A DNA stretch of 35,809 nt from contig NZ_PAQR01000023.1 in NCBI RefSeq assembly GCF_002709775.1, forward strand, positions 1 through 35,809. The letters are read 5' to 3'. Position numbers and translations under genes: made by a program. The stretch comes from Thalassospira sp. GTDB lineage: Bacteria; Pseudomonadota; Alphaproteobacteria; Rhodospirillales; Thalassospiraceae. Below, in pieces: positions 1 to 8,430 of this stretch (positions within the stretch are counted from its first letter, which is position 1; every line of letters starts with the position of its first letter). The notes beneath the pieces are model-generated. The model searched no databases. It was not told the origin of the DNA and worked only from the letters and a program-made list of their open reading frames with translations.

Positions 1-163
1 AAGCAAGCGCTGCACCGACAGCAGCACCAAGGACAAACCCGATCCACGGGCTGCCAAAGATGTTGCCGGTAATGAAGCCGAACATGGCCCCTAGCAGAGC
101 CACGAGTGGCATCGTGAAGGTCATCAATTCGGGCCGTCTTACGTATGAGATTACTTCATTCAT
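1..163 (-). CDS. ABC transporter permease, PotC-like (partial, N-terminus only)
   Basis: The first 54 codons of a minus-strand gene whose rest lies beyond the left edge. The ATG is at 163-161, four bases after the stop of the upstream permease, so the two are almost certainly co-transcribed and translationally coupled. The visible protein begins MNEVISYVRRPELM and continues into a hydrophobic, glycine/alanine-rich stretch that looks like one or two membrane segments. From its place after an ATPase, a binding protein and a first permease, it is inferred to be the second inner-membrane permease of a polyamine-type importer. No EAA loop or other diagnostic motif falls within the window, so the assignment rests on context. 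Confidence 0.6.
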   Translation of the reverse strand, partial: MNEVISYVRRPELMTFTMPLVALLGAMFGFITGNIFGSPWIGFVLGAAVGAALA

Positions 164-167
164 GTTC

Positions 168-1832
168 TTAGCCCCCCAACTTCACGTTATCGATGCCCAC
201 AATCTTGTCGTAGCACCAGTACAGGCCAAGAACGACGACGAGAAGGATAGACCCGAGTGCGGCCGCAAGGCCCCAGTTGAGCGAACTTGAAATGTGATAG
301 GCAATTCGGTTGGAGATGAAGACACCATCCGTACCACCAACAATTTCCGGCGTGATGTAGTAACCGATTGCCAGAATGAACACGAGGATCGAACCGGCAC
401 CAATGCCCGGAACAGACTGCGGGAAATAGACACGCCAGAAGGCAGTCCAGTTCGTCGCACCAAGAGACTTGGCTGCGCGCTGATAGCTTGGTGGGATGGT
501 TTTCATCACCGAATAGAGCGGCAGGATCATGAATGGCAGCAGGATGTGGGTCATGGCAATAACCGTACCTGTTGCGTTATTCATCAGGATCAGGCGATCC
601 GCATCATTGACAAATCCAAGCCAAACAAGGATTTCGTTGATCACCCCTTGCTGCTGCAAAAGCACCTTCCAGGCCGACGTACGCACCAGAAGCGACGTCC
701 AGAACGGCAGAAGAACCAAGATCATCAGGATGCTTGCCGTGCGCATCGGCAGGTTGGCCAGAAGCCAGGCAACCGGATACCCCAGAACAATGCAGCTGGC
801 GGTAATGATCAGCGCCATAATCAGCGTACGCGTAAACAGCGTCGTGTAGACCTGCTGGTTATCAGGCTTGGATTCAATGCCATCCGGCGTCAGGGTCATA
901 TCGACCGAGTTCAGGAAGTAACCCGGTGTCAGGCTTGGCGAGTAGAGCTTGATCGTCGCCCAGACCTTGGCAGAACCCCAGTCTTCGTCTTCCTCGACAA
1001 AGGCTTCGCGGAAGCCAAATTGCGGAAGCTGATCAAGGTTTGCCGCAGCAGCCTGCAGGGCACTTGCACCCGGCCCGCCATAGCTATTGATGGCCGAAAC
1101 CGTATCCGGATTGGTCAAATCCATGCCAAGCGCGCCATAGACGGACTCCCACGGATCTTCTTCCGAAACGGTGTCTTCGTCCCGAATGGCGGCCCAAATG
1201 GCAAAATCAGTATAGGCCTGCGCGGTCCATGGCAGCATTTCGATCATGTCTGCAGACGGCACGAAGCCGACATCACCGCTCATGTCTTCATCCGACATAA
1301 GGGCCAGCATTTCACGGCGGCGTTCAAGGAAGCCTTCACCACCGGTTCCAGACATCATCTCGAACCAGAAGGAGCCTTCTTCAAAATTGGGGTCGATATC
1401 TTCAAGCGGATCCTGCCAAAGCTCGCCAATATCGTCGAGCGAACGGCCGGTGGTCCGGAACATCGAAGAAAGACCGGTTTGTTCATAGTTCAGACGGGTA
1501 CCAAGGCGCGTATGCTGCTTGGCTTCTTCGGCCTTGAACAAATCGATGTAAAGATTGCGGTAAACGTCTTCGTGCGGCGGCTGACCGGTGGAACCATCCC
1601 ATTCGGTCAAGGCAACAACAGTGCCCGGAATGGTGTTCGGCACGATATCGTTTTCAACCGACCGGAAAAGCATCGAGAGGATCGGTACGATAAAGGTCAC
1701 CACCACAAAAATCAAAAGCGGTGCAACCAGCATGAGCGCGCGCATTTTCTGGCGCATCAATGCTCTTCGTAGACTTTGTTTTAGTGGTCTGCCATCAGCA
1801 GCTAACACTACTTCTTGTGATGTATCACCCAT
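168..1832 (-). CDS. ABC transporter permease, PotB-like, with large periplasmic insertion
   Basis: Inner-membrane permease of a PotABCD-type importer, 554 residues. A first membrane segment lies at about residues 32-57 and a second at about 335-356. After that comes the usual binding-protein-dependent permease core, with the EAA-type cytoplasmic loop 'LGATNWTAFWRVYFPQS' that contacts the ATPase. Family members of this type are usually about 280-300 residues; the excess here is an acidic, soluble stretch of about 270 residues between the first two membrane segments, predicted to face the periplasm. The gene follows the binding-protein gene by 111 bases that contain a stem-loop, and the next permease starts four bases after its stop. 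The transporter class is secure; the substrate (polyamine or another small cation or acid) is not known from sequence. Confidence 0.88.
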   Translation of the reverse strand: MGDTSQEVVLAADGRPLKQSLRRALMRQKMRALMLVAPLLIFVVVTFIVPILSMLFRSVENDIVPNTIPGTVVALTEWDGSTGQPPHEDVYRNLYIDLFKAEEAKQHTRLGTRLNYEQTGLSSMFRTTGRSLDDIGELWQDPLEDIDPNFEEGSFWFEMMSGTGGEGFLERRREMLALMSDEDMSGDVGFVPSADMIEMLPWTAQAYTDFAIWAAIRDEDTVSEEDPWESVYGALGMDLTNPDTVSAINSYGGPGASALQAAAANLDQLPQFGFREAFVEEDEDWGSAKVWATIKLYSPSLTPGYFLNSVDMTLTPDGIESKPDNQQVYTTLFTRTLIMALIITASCIVLGYPVAWLLANLPMRTASILMILVLLPFWTSLLVRTSAWKVLLQQQGVINEILVWLGFVNDADRLILMNNATGTVIAMTHILLPFMILPLYSVMKTIPPSYQRAAKSLGATNWTAFWRVYFPQSVPGIGAGSILVFILAIGYYITPEIVGGTDGVFISNRIAYHISSSLNWGLAAALGSILLVVVLGLYWCYDKIVGIDNVKLGG

Positions 1833-1909
1833 TACGCCCCCGTAAGCCTGCCCCGGTGTTTTCGGTCGTTATTTCGATCGGCAATTTATTTTTAGCGAAT
1901 TGGTCGGCA

Positions 1910-1933
1910 AAGGGGGCCGTGAACGGCCCCCTT
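1910..1933 (-). terminator. Stem-loop between binding-protein and permease genes
   Basis: A strong inverted repeat (arms 1910-1919 and 1924-1933, GC-rich, four-base loop) lies 10 bases downstream of the binding-protein stop. On the minus strand it is followed by only three T residues. It therefore looks less like a full terminator than like the mRNA-stabilising or partial-termination hairpin often found after binding-protein genes, which lets the binding protein be made in excess over the permeases. The role is inferred. Confidence 0.6.
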
Positions 1934-1943
1934 CCCTTAGCTC

Positions 1944-3059
1944 TTATTGAGCGAGCCAAGCCTGGAACTTGGCATCGATGTCGTCACGGTAGTCAGCCCA
2001 GAACTCGTAGTTATAGAGGAACGTGTTCTTGGCGTTTGCCGGATCGGTCGGCATGTGCGGAGCCATGTCGATGCCCAGATCGGCGTGCTTACCAACGAGC
2101 GGTGCCGAAGAGAAACGAGCCGGACCGTACGAGATGTAAGCAGCCTGGTCAGCAAGACGCTGGGTGTCGGTTGCGAACTTCACGAAGTCCAGAACGCGGT
2201 TCAGGCGATCTTCCGGAAGACCTGCCGGAATGATCCAGCCGTCAAGGTCGAAGACCTGAGCGTCCCAAAGCATTGCGATCGGCTGATCCTGTTCAACGAT
2301 TGCGGAGAACAGACGACCGTTATAGGTCGAACCCATGAAGACTTCGCCGTCAGCCAGAAGCTGCGGGGTGTCTGCACCAGCACTCCACCAGATAACGCTG
2401 TCTTTGATGGTTGCCAGTTTGTCGAGAGCCTGCTGCTGGCCTTCCGGGGTTTCAAGAACGCTGTATACTTCGTCCTTGGCAACACCATCGCAGAGCAGAG
2501 CCCATTCCATGTTGTTGATCGGGCGTTTTTCAAGCGAACGCATGCCCGGATAGGTTTCGGTATCGAACAGGGCACAGATGTCGGTCGGTGCCGGAGTTCC
2601 AGCCGGAACCATGTCTTCACGGTAACCGAAGGTGGTCGAGTAAACGATCTGCGGGATGAAGCAGTCGCTTACAAGGAGATCACCGAAGTCATCTTCTGCA
2701 GAGGTGCCGTCCGGCGCTGCTGCAAGAACTTCGTTCGCATCGATTTCCATTGCGAGGCCTTCGTCGCAAAGGCGCATTGCGTCAGCAGCAACAACGTCAA
2801 CCAGGTCCCAGGTTACGTTGTTGGCTTCGTTCATTGCACGCATTTTTGCAACGGCTTCGTTCGAGCTTTCGTCCCAGGTGATCGAAACACCCGGATTGTT
2901 CGCCATGTAAGGCTCAGCATAAGCCTTGATCTGGCTGTTCTGGTATGCACCACCCCAGCTGACAAGGGTCATGTCCGACGCCATGTCCTGAGCAAATGCG
3001 GAACCACCCGCAACAACAAGCAAAGCTGTCGATGCTGTGAGGGTTTTAATGAGCTGCAT
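1944..3059 (-). CDS. Extracellular solute-binding protein, PotD-like (family 1)
   Basis: Periplasmic substrate-binding protein of the importer, 371 residues. It has a clear Sec signal peptide with likely cleavage AFA|QDM after residue 23. The mature protein starts with the binding-protein pattern 'DMTLVSWGGAYQNSQIKAYAEPY' (a beta strand followed by a helix, typical of spermidine/putrescine-type binding proteins). The ATG is preceded by an AGGGAG ribosome-binding site. The gene sits between the ATPase gene (stop about 90 bases upstream) and permease 1. The ligand cannot be read from the sequence; polyamines are the default for this family, but opine, amino-acid or other ligands also occur. Confidence 0.9.
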   Translation of the reverse strand: MQLIKTLTASTALLVVAGGSAFAQDMASDMTLVSWGGAYQNSQIKAYAEPYMANNPGVSITWDESSNEAVAKMRAMNEANNVTWDLVDVVAADAMRLCDEGLAMEIDANEVLAAAPDGTSAEDDFGDLLVSDCFIPQIVYSTTFGYREDMVPAGTPAPTDICALFDTETYPGMRSLEKRPINNMEWALLCDGVAKDEVYSVLETPEGQQQALDKLATIKDSVIWWSAGADTPQLLADGEVFMGSTYNGRLFSAIVEQDQPIAMLWDAQVFDLDGWIIPAGLPEDRLNRVLDFVKFATDTQRLADQAAYISYGPARFSSAPLVGKHADLGIDMAPHMPTDPANAKNTFLYNYEFWADYRDDIDAKFQAWLAQ

Positions 3060-3148
3060 TAATAGACTCCCTGATTGTTTCCCGGACTATTCGTTGAGGA
3101 CCAGCACCCGGGCGTACCGGTCCTGTATCTGCCTGACTTAGAGACGGG

Positions 3149-4252
3149 TTACGACGCGTCGAGCGCGCGGCAATCCTCTGCAAGCCAGCCGATCTCAATT
3201 TCCGTACCCGGTGTCAGACGCACCTGGTCCGGCGCGTTCCTGGTTTTGATGATGAACTCATCATTGCCAGCTACACGAAGACGTGTACGGAAGATGTCAC
3301 CCATATAGATGAATTCCAGAACCTCGGCCTTGAGCGTATGTGCATCTGCGTGCAGGCGATCACGGTTATATTCGACACGTTCAGGACGGATCGAAACACG
3401 CGTGCGCTCACCCACTTCGCTCACATTGACTGGAACGGCATCAATAACTTCGCCGCCATCAAGCTGAACAACACAGGTGTTGCCCTTGATTTCCTTCACA
3501 ACACCTTCGAGCGTGTTGTTTTCGCCGATGAACTGCGCAACAAAGCTGTTTTCCGGTTCTTCGTAAAGTTTGTCAGGCGGTGCAAGCTGCTGAATGCGGC
3601 CATCATCAAACACGGCAACACGGTCAGACATGGTCAATGCCTCGGTCTGGTCATGGGTGACGTAAACCGTGGTAATGCCAAGCTGGTGCGCAAGGTGCGT
3701 GATTTCGAACTGCATCTTTTCGCGAAGCTGCTTGTCAAGTGCGCCAAGCGGTTCGTCCATCAGAACCAGTTCTGGCTCGAACACCAGAGCGCGTGCCAAG
3801 GCAACACGCTGCTGTTGACCACCGGAAAGCTGTGCAGGACGACGTCCGCCAAAGCGGCCCATCTCCACCATGTCGAGTGCGCGCTTGACCTTTTCTTCCT
3901 GTTCCGCCTTGCCCATTTTGCGGACTTCAAGCGGGAAAGCCAGGTTCTCGGCGATCGTCATGTGCGGGAAGAGTGCGTAGTTCTGGAACACCATGCCGAT
4001 CCCACGCTTGTGCGGCGGGATATCGTTGATCGAAACGCCGCCAAGGCGGATATCGCCGTGGGTTGCGGTTTCGAAGCCGGCAAGCATCATAAGGCAAGTT
4101 GTCTTGCCCGAACCTGACGGGCCAAGCATCGTCAGGAACTCGCCCTTAGGCATGGTTAGGTTGAGATCTTTAACGACGAGTGATTCGCCGTCATAACTTT
4201 TCTGTACACGTTCAAACTCAACGAACGCTTCATTCGATGCACCGTCGGCCAA
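3149..4252 (-). CDS. ABC transporter ATP-binding protein, PotA-like
   Basis: Cytoplasmic ATPase that powers the importer, 367 residues. Walker A is GPSGSGKT (44-51), the Q-loop glutamine is at about 90, the signature is LSGGQ (142-146), Walker B is LVLMDE with the catalytic Glu at about 167, and a switch histidine lies in 'VYVTHDQTEA'. The last 120 residues have the features of a TOBE regulatory domain ('VSIRPERVEY'). The start is a TTG at 4252-4250 with a GGGGG ribosome-binding site eight bases upstream; no ATG is suitably placed. It is the first gene of the minus-strand operon, so the promoter should lie in the adjacent 470-base gap. Confidence 0.93.
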   Translation of the reverse strand: MADGASNEAFVEFERVQKSYDGESLVVKDLNLTMPKGEFLTMLGPSGSGKTTCLMMLAGFETATHGDIRLGGVSINDIPPHKRGIGMVFQNYALFPHMTIAENLAFPLEVRKMGKAEQEEKVKRALDMVEMGRFGGRRPAQLSGGQQQRVALARALVFEPELVLMDEPLGALDKQLREKMQFEITHLAHQLGITTVYVTHDQTEALTMSDRVAVFDDGRIQQLAPPDKLYEEPENSFVAQFIGENNTLEGVVKEIKGNTCVVQLDGGEVIDAVPVNVSEVGERTRVSIRPERVEYNRDRLHADAHTLKAEVLEFIYMGDIFRTRLRVAGNDEFIIKTRNAPDQVRLTPGTEIEIGWLAEDCRALDAS

Positions 4253-4720
4253 ACCCTATACCCCCTGATATGTCATTGTTTGTTCAGCGTTTTCGCTTTT
4301 GGTGATTTTTGTATGCGGAAATCAACTGGAACCTATCCAGAATGACGGTTCCTGACCCCTATGGATAGAAGCATTGCGACACTACCATGTAACAGGTGCG
4401 CTGCTTTTGACTGTTTTGTCTCTCTCAAGATGATCTGCGCATTCGGTCTGCCTGTCTCGCCCTGCATATTTCGATTTCGATCAATTTCTGCAGTGCGACA
4501 TTAAAACAAACCTCTAGAAGCACTTCAACCCCCCATCATTCATAAAGATTTTTTCGCTAGGAAGCCCGCCATTTTCCACGTTGATTAGTATAAAATGCGC
4601 CAACATGCGAAATTCAAGCTCGTTTCTTCCATAAATCGGAAAACGATACAATTTTACGGCCCTGACAGGTCGCGCTAAACACACCTAGCAATTTGCCGCA
4701 AACACACCTATAAGGTCGCC
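4253..4720. other. Divergent intergenic region between importer operon and ruvX
   Basis: A 468-base gap without a credible gene, less GC-rich than its surroundings. It must hold the importer promoter (leftward) and the ruvX promoter (rightward). Two AT-rich -10-like elements on the plus strand (TATAAAAT at 4589-4596 and TACAAT at 4647-4652) have no good -35 partner. An 11-base direct repeat (AAACACACCTA at 4677-4687 and 4700-4710, period 23) sits just before ruvX. A short inverted repeat, CTATCC/GGATAG, lies at about 4334-4368. I see no riboswitch or small-RNA signature that I can defend. Confidence 0.5.
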
Positions 4721-5245
4721 ATGATTTGTAATGATACTCAGGAATTGCTGCGGTTCTTGCCACCGGCAGCACGTGTGTTGGGCCTTGATTTGGGCACCAA
4801 GACCATTGGCGTAGCCCTGTCAGACGTCGGGCTGCAGATTGCATCCCCGTATGAGCTGATCTCGCGCAAGAAGTTCACGCGCGACATCGCTCAACTTTCT
4901 TCGATCATCGATAAACAGAATGTCGGCGGCATTATTATAGGCTTCCCGCGCGAACTTGATGGTTCGATCGGCAAGGCCTGCCATCGCGTTTATGCCTTTG
5001 TCGATGAGATGGAGAAGTATATCGACCTGCCCGTCCTGATGTGGGACGAGCGCCTGTCGACCAACGCGGTTGAGCGTATCCTGATTGAGGAAGTCGACAT
5101 GACGCGCAAGCGCCGTGCAGAAGTCGTCGACAAGACAGCTGCTGCATACATCCTGCAAGGCGCACTCGATCACCTGAACCGTCATACCGATCCTGGCGAA
5201 AACGCCGAGGCCGATGAAGACGAAATCGACGGTGATGAAGACTGA
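4721..5245 (+). CDS. ruvX: RuvX/YqgF family putative Holliday junction resolvase / pre-16S rRNA nuclease
   Basis: RNase H-fold nuclease of the YqgF/RuvX family, 174 residues. The family is associated with processing of the 16S rRNA 5' end and was first proposed as a Holliday junction resolvase. Visible motifs are 'VLGLDLGTKTIGVALSD' (first acidic residue D23), 'IIIGFPRELDGS', 'MWDERLST' and a C-terminal 'VDKTAAAYILQGALD' carrying the last acidic residue. The tail after about residue 155 is strongly acidic (EADEDEIDGDED), an extension beyond the usual core of about 140-150 residues. The ATG has an AAGG ribosome-binding site five bases upstream. It ends at a terminator shared with the convergent VOC gene. 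Confidence 0.93.
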   Translation: MICNDTQELLRFLPPAARVLGLDLGTKTIGVALSDVGLQIASPYELISRKKFTRDIAQLSSIIDKQNVGGIIIGFPRELDGSIGKACHRVYAFVDEMEKYIDLPVLMWDERLSTNAVERILIEEVDMTRKRRAEVVDKTAAAYILQGALDHLNRHTDPGENAEADEDEIDGDED

Positions 5246-5276
5246 TTGAATTCAGGACTTCCAGATTGACCTGATC

Positions 5277-5304
5277 AAAGCTGCCCATGCAAACGGGCAG
5301 CTTT
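5277..5304. terminator. Bidirectional rho-independent terminator between ruvX and VOC gene
   Basis: Inverted repeat with arms AAAGCTGCCC (5277-5286) and GGGCAGCTTT (5295-5304) and an eight-base loop, followed on the plus strand by a run of six T. It lies 31 bases after the ruvX stop and immediately next to the stop of the convergent gene, so it can serve both. Confidence 0.88.
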
Positions 5305-5305
5305 T

Positions 5306-6121
5306 TTATTTGGTGCGGATAACCATCATCACACCAAAGAATTTTGAGGGCGGCAGAATAAGGGCACCATTCTTCTCAACCGCGCCCATCTCTGTGGCGG
5401 CATCCGATATCTTTGCCATGTCGTCGACAATCAGTTCGAAACCGGCAAACCCATCGGTCGGAAACGCCGGATCTTCCACGCCATATCGGGCAACCAGCTC
5501 ATCACCATGCAAGGCATCGACAATGCCGTCGACTCCGATTTCCTGATAGAAGTCGCGCACGGCATCTGCTGCCCAGTGATCAATAAGAACCTTGCCGATC
5601 GCAACAGCCCCATTCTTATGGGTTTGATATGCCGGGAAATAAAAGTTCTGTACCGGATGGCGATGCTGGCAGACGAATGTTACCGCATGGCGAAGCAAGG
5701 GATGGTTGGAGTACGCCAGCGAAAACGCCACACCGACCGTATCCCCCTCTGGCGTTTTGGCATCGCGTTCAAAATGAAATACCGGCGGCACAGCCGCCCC
5801 GGCTGCAATGAACTTTTCCCGGTCCTGCTCCGCATCGTCGGACTGAAGGGCCAGCATCGACATGCCTTCGCGATGACGCAGATAGTCGCGATTGTAAATC
5901 GGGAAGGAAAATGGCTCGGCAAGATCGGTTTCGGCAATCTTGTCCGGATCAACGACGGAAAGTAGCTCAATATACATACCGTCAAGCTGCACAAGTGCAT
6001 TACCGGTACCGAAGGGATGAACTGCACGCGGGGTCACAGTGAACCCAAGCCGCGCATAAGCAGAGATGGCGGCATCAAGATCATTCACACACAGAACAAT
6101 GTGATCAATCGCGCGTGACAT
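5306..6121 (-). CDS. VOC family protein (glyoxalase-like domain)
   Basis: A 271-residue soluble protein of the vicinal oxygen chelate superfamily, of the type with a glyoxalase-like domain (Glyoxalase_3). The N-terminus 'AIDHIVLCVNDLDAAISAYARLGF' is the canonical first beta-alpha unit of a VOC half, with H7 as a candidate metal ligand. 'MYIELLSVVD' supplies the usual Glu ligand, and the C-terminal half repeats the pattern around 'FAGFELIVDDM'. The substrate is unknown. The ATG has an AAAGGGA ribosome-binding site. It is transcribed alone and convergently with ruvX. Confidence 0.85.
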   Translation of the reverse strand: MSRAIDHIVLCVNDLDAAISAYARLGFTVTPRAVHPFGTGNALVQLDGMYIELLSVVDPDKIAETDLAEPFSFPIYNRDYLRHREGMSMLALQSDDAEQDREKFIAAGAAVPPVFHFERDAKTPEGDTVGVAFSLAYSNHPLLRHAVTFVCQHRHPVQNFYFPAYQTHKNGAVAIGKVLIDHWAADAVRDFYQEIGVDGIVDALHGDELVARYGVEDPAFPTDGFAGFELIVDDMAKISDAATEMGAVEKNGALILPPSKFFGVMMVIRTK

Positions 6122-6371
6122 GGCGTCCCTTTCCTAGAATATTCAGCGACCCGGACGACTTTGAATTGCAAGCAGTTTATCGACGCCAAAACCCGTTGGC
6201 TGTGCTGACTATCACATCAGAAATCACCCGGCAAAGGACAAGTCGCCGCCAAATGAATTTTAGTCATCTGGAATGATTACCGGTCGCGAGTGTGTTTTCC
6301 CCTGCGCACAATGGTGGTAACAGTAAGCTGGTTTCGCCCATTTCTCAGTGCCATGTGCTGAAAGTCGCCTG

Positions 6372-7295
6372 ATGATCGCCATCCTGTCTGCATTGCTGCC
6401 GACCTTTGCCCTGATTGTTGTCGGGTATGTGCTGCGTGAACGGAAATTCCTGCCTGACAGCTTTTGGCCGGGCGCGGAAAAGCTGACCTATTTCATTACC
6501 TTTCCTGCGCTGCTGTTTTCCAATACCGCCAAGGCAGACCTTGGCAGCCTGCCGCTTCTGGGCATTGCGACCGCCATGCTGGGCACAATTGCCATCTGCA
6601 CGGTTCTGATCCTTGCCGTGCGACCGGTCCTCAAAGTTTCTGCACCGACATTTTCATCTCTGGTACAGGGTGCTATTCGCCCCAATACCTATATCGGGCT
6701 TGCGGTTGCTGCCGCCCTGCTTGGCACCCATGGTTTGACCGTCACCGCCCTTTGCGTGGCATTGGTCGTACCCACTGTAAATGTCATTTCCGTTCTGGCC
6801 TGCGCCCATCTTGGTGACAATGATCGCAACCCCGGTGTGCTGTCGCTGTTACGGGATGTAGCGAAAAACCCGCTTTTGATGGCCTGCGTTCTGGGTAGCC
6901 TGTTTAACGTTCTTGGCATCGGATTGCCGCCCATCGTTGGGCCGTTCCTTGAAGTACTGGGCCGTGCCGCCCTTCCCATTGGGCTGCTTGCGGTTGGTGC
7001 GGGGCTTGATCTTTCGGCAGCTAGGCGTGCTGGGTTCCCGGTTGGGGTATCTAGCGTTGGCAAACTAGTTCTGAGCCCGGCGATTGCAGCGGGACTTTGC
7101 CTTATGCTCGGATTGCCGGATATCGAGCTAGCGGCTGTGGTGCTGTATGCTGCCCTGCCCTGTTCGGCCAGCGCCTATGTGCTGGCCCGCCTGATGGGCG
7201 GTGATGCCCAGATGATGGCCAGTATCATCACGGTTCACACCCTGCTTGCCATTCTGACCATGCCCGTGATTGCCATTCTGACCCAAGCGGTCTGA
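6372..7295 (+). CDS. AEC family transporter (auxin efflux carrier / malate-malonate permease type)
   Basis: Integral membrane carrier of about 307 residues. The protein is a chain of hydrophobic segments in two halves, with the family-typical start 'MIAILSALLPTFALIVVGYVLRE', a mid-protein cytoplasmic loop ('NDRNPGVLSLLRDVAKNPLLMACVLG') and a C-terminal 'YAALPCSASAYVLARLMGGD', a pattern typical of AEC proteins. The reading frame is open from an ATG at 6348, but the eight extra residues (MPCAESRL) are polar and the family normally starts directly in the first membrane helix, so I prefer 6372. Neither start has a strong ribosome-binding site. AEC members export or import organic anions; the substrate here is not predictable. 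It stands alone between a divergent VOC gene and pyrB. Confidence 0.88.
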   Translation: MIAILSALLPTFALIVVGYVLRERKFLPDSFWPGAEKLTYFITFPALLFSNTAKADLGSLPLLGIATAMLGTIAICTVLILAVRPVLKVSAPTFSSLVQGAIRPNTYIGLAVAAALLGTHGLTVTALCVALVVPTVNVISVLACAHLGDNDRNPGVLSLLRDVAKNPLLMACVLGSLFNVLGIGLPPIVGPFLEVLGRAALPIGLLAVGAGLDLSAARRAGFPVGVSSVGKLVLSPAIAAGLCLMLGLPDIELAAVVLYAALPCSASAYVLARLMGGDAQMMASIITVHTLLAILTMPVIAILTQAV

Positions 7296-7327
7296 ACGTG
7301 ATCGGCTTATTCTATTCACCCGCAAAC

Positions 7328-7339
7328 CTGACCGGTCAG
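7328..7339. repeat. Perfect 12-bp palindrome upstream of pyrB
   Basis: CTGACCGGTCAG is a perfect palindrome 72 bases before the pyrB start, in the 115-base gap after the AEC gene. It could be a dimeric-repressor operator, but no regulator is known to me for this exact sequence and chance is possible. Confidence 0.3.
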
Positions 7340-7410
7340 TCAGGAATTTCCATACGAATGCATGGCAGTTACGGGCAATATTTAACTTTTCGTGACAGGG
7401 GCAATTCGGT

Positions 7411-8430
7411 ATGCTCCGCCCGAAATTTTTCAAAGACCATCCAAGGGAAATGTGCAACGCCATGAGCGTCATGGGACCAGCGGCGGATCATTATCCGCAC
7501 CCACACCTCCTCGGGATCGAGGGTCTGACCCCCGGGGAAATCACCCTTATTCTGGACCGCGCCCAGCACTATGCGGAAAAAAACCGCTCCGCTGACAAGA
7601 CCAGCAACATTCTGGCCGGCGCGACAGTTGTTAATCTGTTTTACGAAAACTCTACCCGGACGCTGACATCGTTCGAACTTGCCGCCAAACGTCTTGGCGC
7701 TGACGTCATCAACATGACGGTTGGCACAAGTTCGGTCAAAAAGGGTGAAACCCTGATTGATACGGCGATGACGCTCAATGCCATGAACCCGGATGCCCTG
7801 GTTGTTCGCCATGGTGACAGTGGTGCGGTCAAGCTTCTGAGTGAAAAGGTCAACTGTGCGGTCCTGAACGCAGGCGATGGTCGCCACGAACACCCGACCC
7901 AGGCACTGCTTGATGCGCTGACCATCCGCCGCCACAAAGGACGCCTGCATCGCCTGAATGTTGCGATTTGCGGCGACATTGCCCATTCGCGGGTGGCACG
8001 GTCCAACATCCTGCTTTTGAACACCATGGGATCGCGCGTGCGCCTTGTCGCACCACCAACCCTGATCCCGTCGAAAATCGACCGCATGGGTGTTGAAATC
8101 TTCCATGACATGGAAGAAGGCCTGAAGGATTGCGACATCGTCATGATGTTGCGTCTGCAGCTTGAACGCATGGAAGGCAGCTTCATCCCGTCGGTGCGTG
8201 AATACTTCCATTTCCATGGCCTTGATCGTGCCAAACTGGCCAATGCCAAACCCGACGCGCTGATCATGCATCCCGGTCCGATGAACCGCGGGGTCGAAAT
8301 CGACAGTGAAGTTGCCGATGACGTTGAACGTTCCGTCATCCGTGAACAGGTCGAAATGGGCGTTGCCGTGCGCATGGCAGCGCTTGAATTGCTCGTGCAG
8401 AACCACAGAAAGATGGGAGGTCAGGCATGA
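7411..8430 (+). CDS. pyrB: Aspartate carbamoyltransferase catalytic subunit
   Basis: Catalyses carbamoyl phosphate + L-aspartate to N-carbamoyl-L-aspartate, the committed step of pyrimidine synthesis; 339 residues. The carbamoyl-phosphate loop FYENSTRT, the 'SSVKKGE' loop, 'VVRH', '[12 protein letters not shown]' (active-site His and Gln), '[11 protein letters not shown]', '[10 protein letters not shown]' and 'HPGPMNRG' are all intact, so the enzyme should be active. The ATG at 7411 has AGGGG nine bases upstream; further in-frame ATGs at 7450 and 7462 are possible and would give a length nearer the usual 310-325. The stop overlaps the next gene (ATGA). No pyrI-like regulatory subunit is present in the window. 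Confidence 0.96.
   Translation: MLRPKFFKDHPREMCNAMSVMGPAADHYPHPHLLGIEGLTPGEITLILDRAQHYAEKNRSADKTSNILAGATVVNLFYENSTRTLTSFELAAKRLGADVINMTVGTSSVKKGETLIDTAMTLNAMNPDALVVRHGDSGAVKLLSEKVNCAVLNAGDGRHEHPTQALLDALTIRRHKGRLHRLNVAICGDIAHSRVARSNILLLNTMGSRVRLVAPPTLIPSKIDRMGVEIFHDMEEGLKDCDIVMMLRLQLERMEGSFIPSVREYFHFHGLDRAKLANAKPDALIMHPGPMNRGVEIDSEVADDVERSVIREQVEMGVAVRMAALELLVQNHRKMGGQA

Noticed and set aside
294..1772. 492-codon open frame on the plus strand opposite the PotB-like permease
   Set aside because: Arg/His/Gln-rich shadow of a well-supported permease; its length reflects codon bias only.
1947..3062. 371-codon plus-strand frame opposite the PotD-like binding protein
   Set aside because: Mirror of a real gene over almost exactly the same span; Cys/Arg/Val-rich with no domain.
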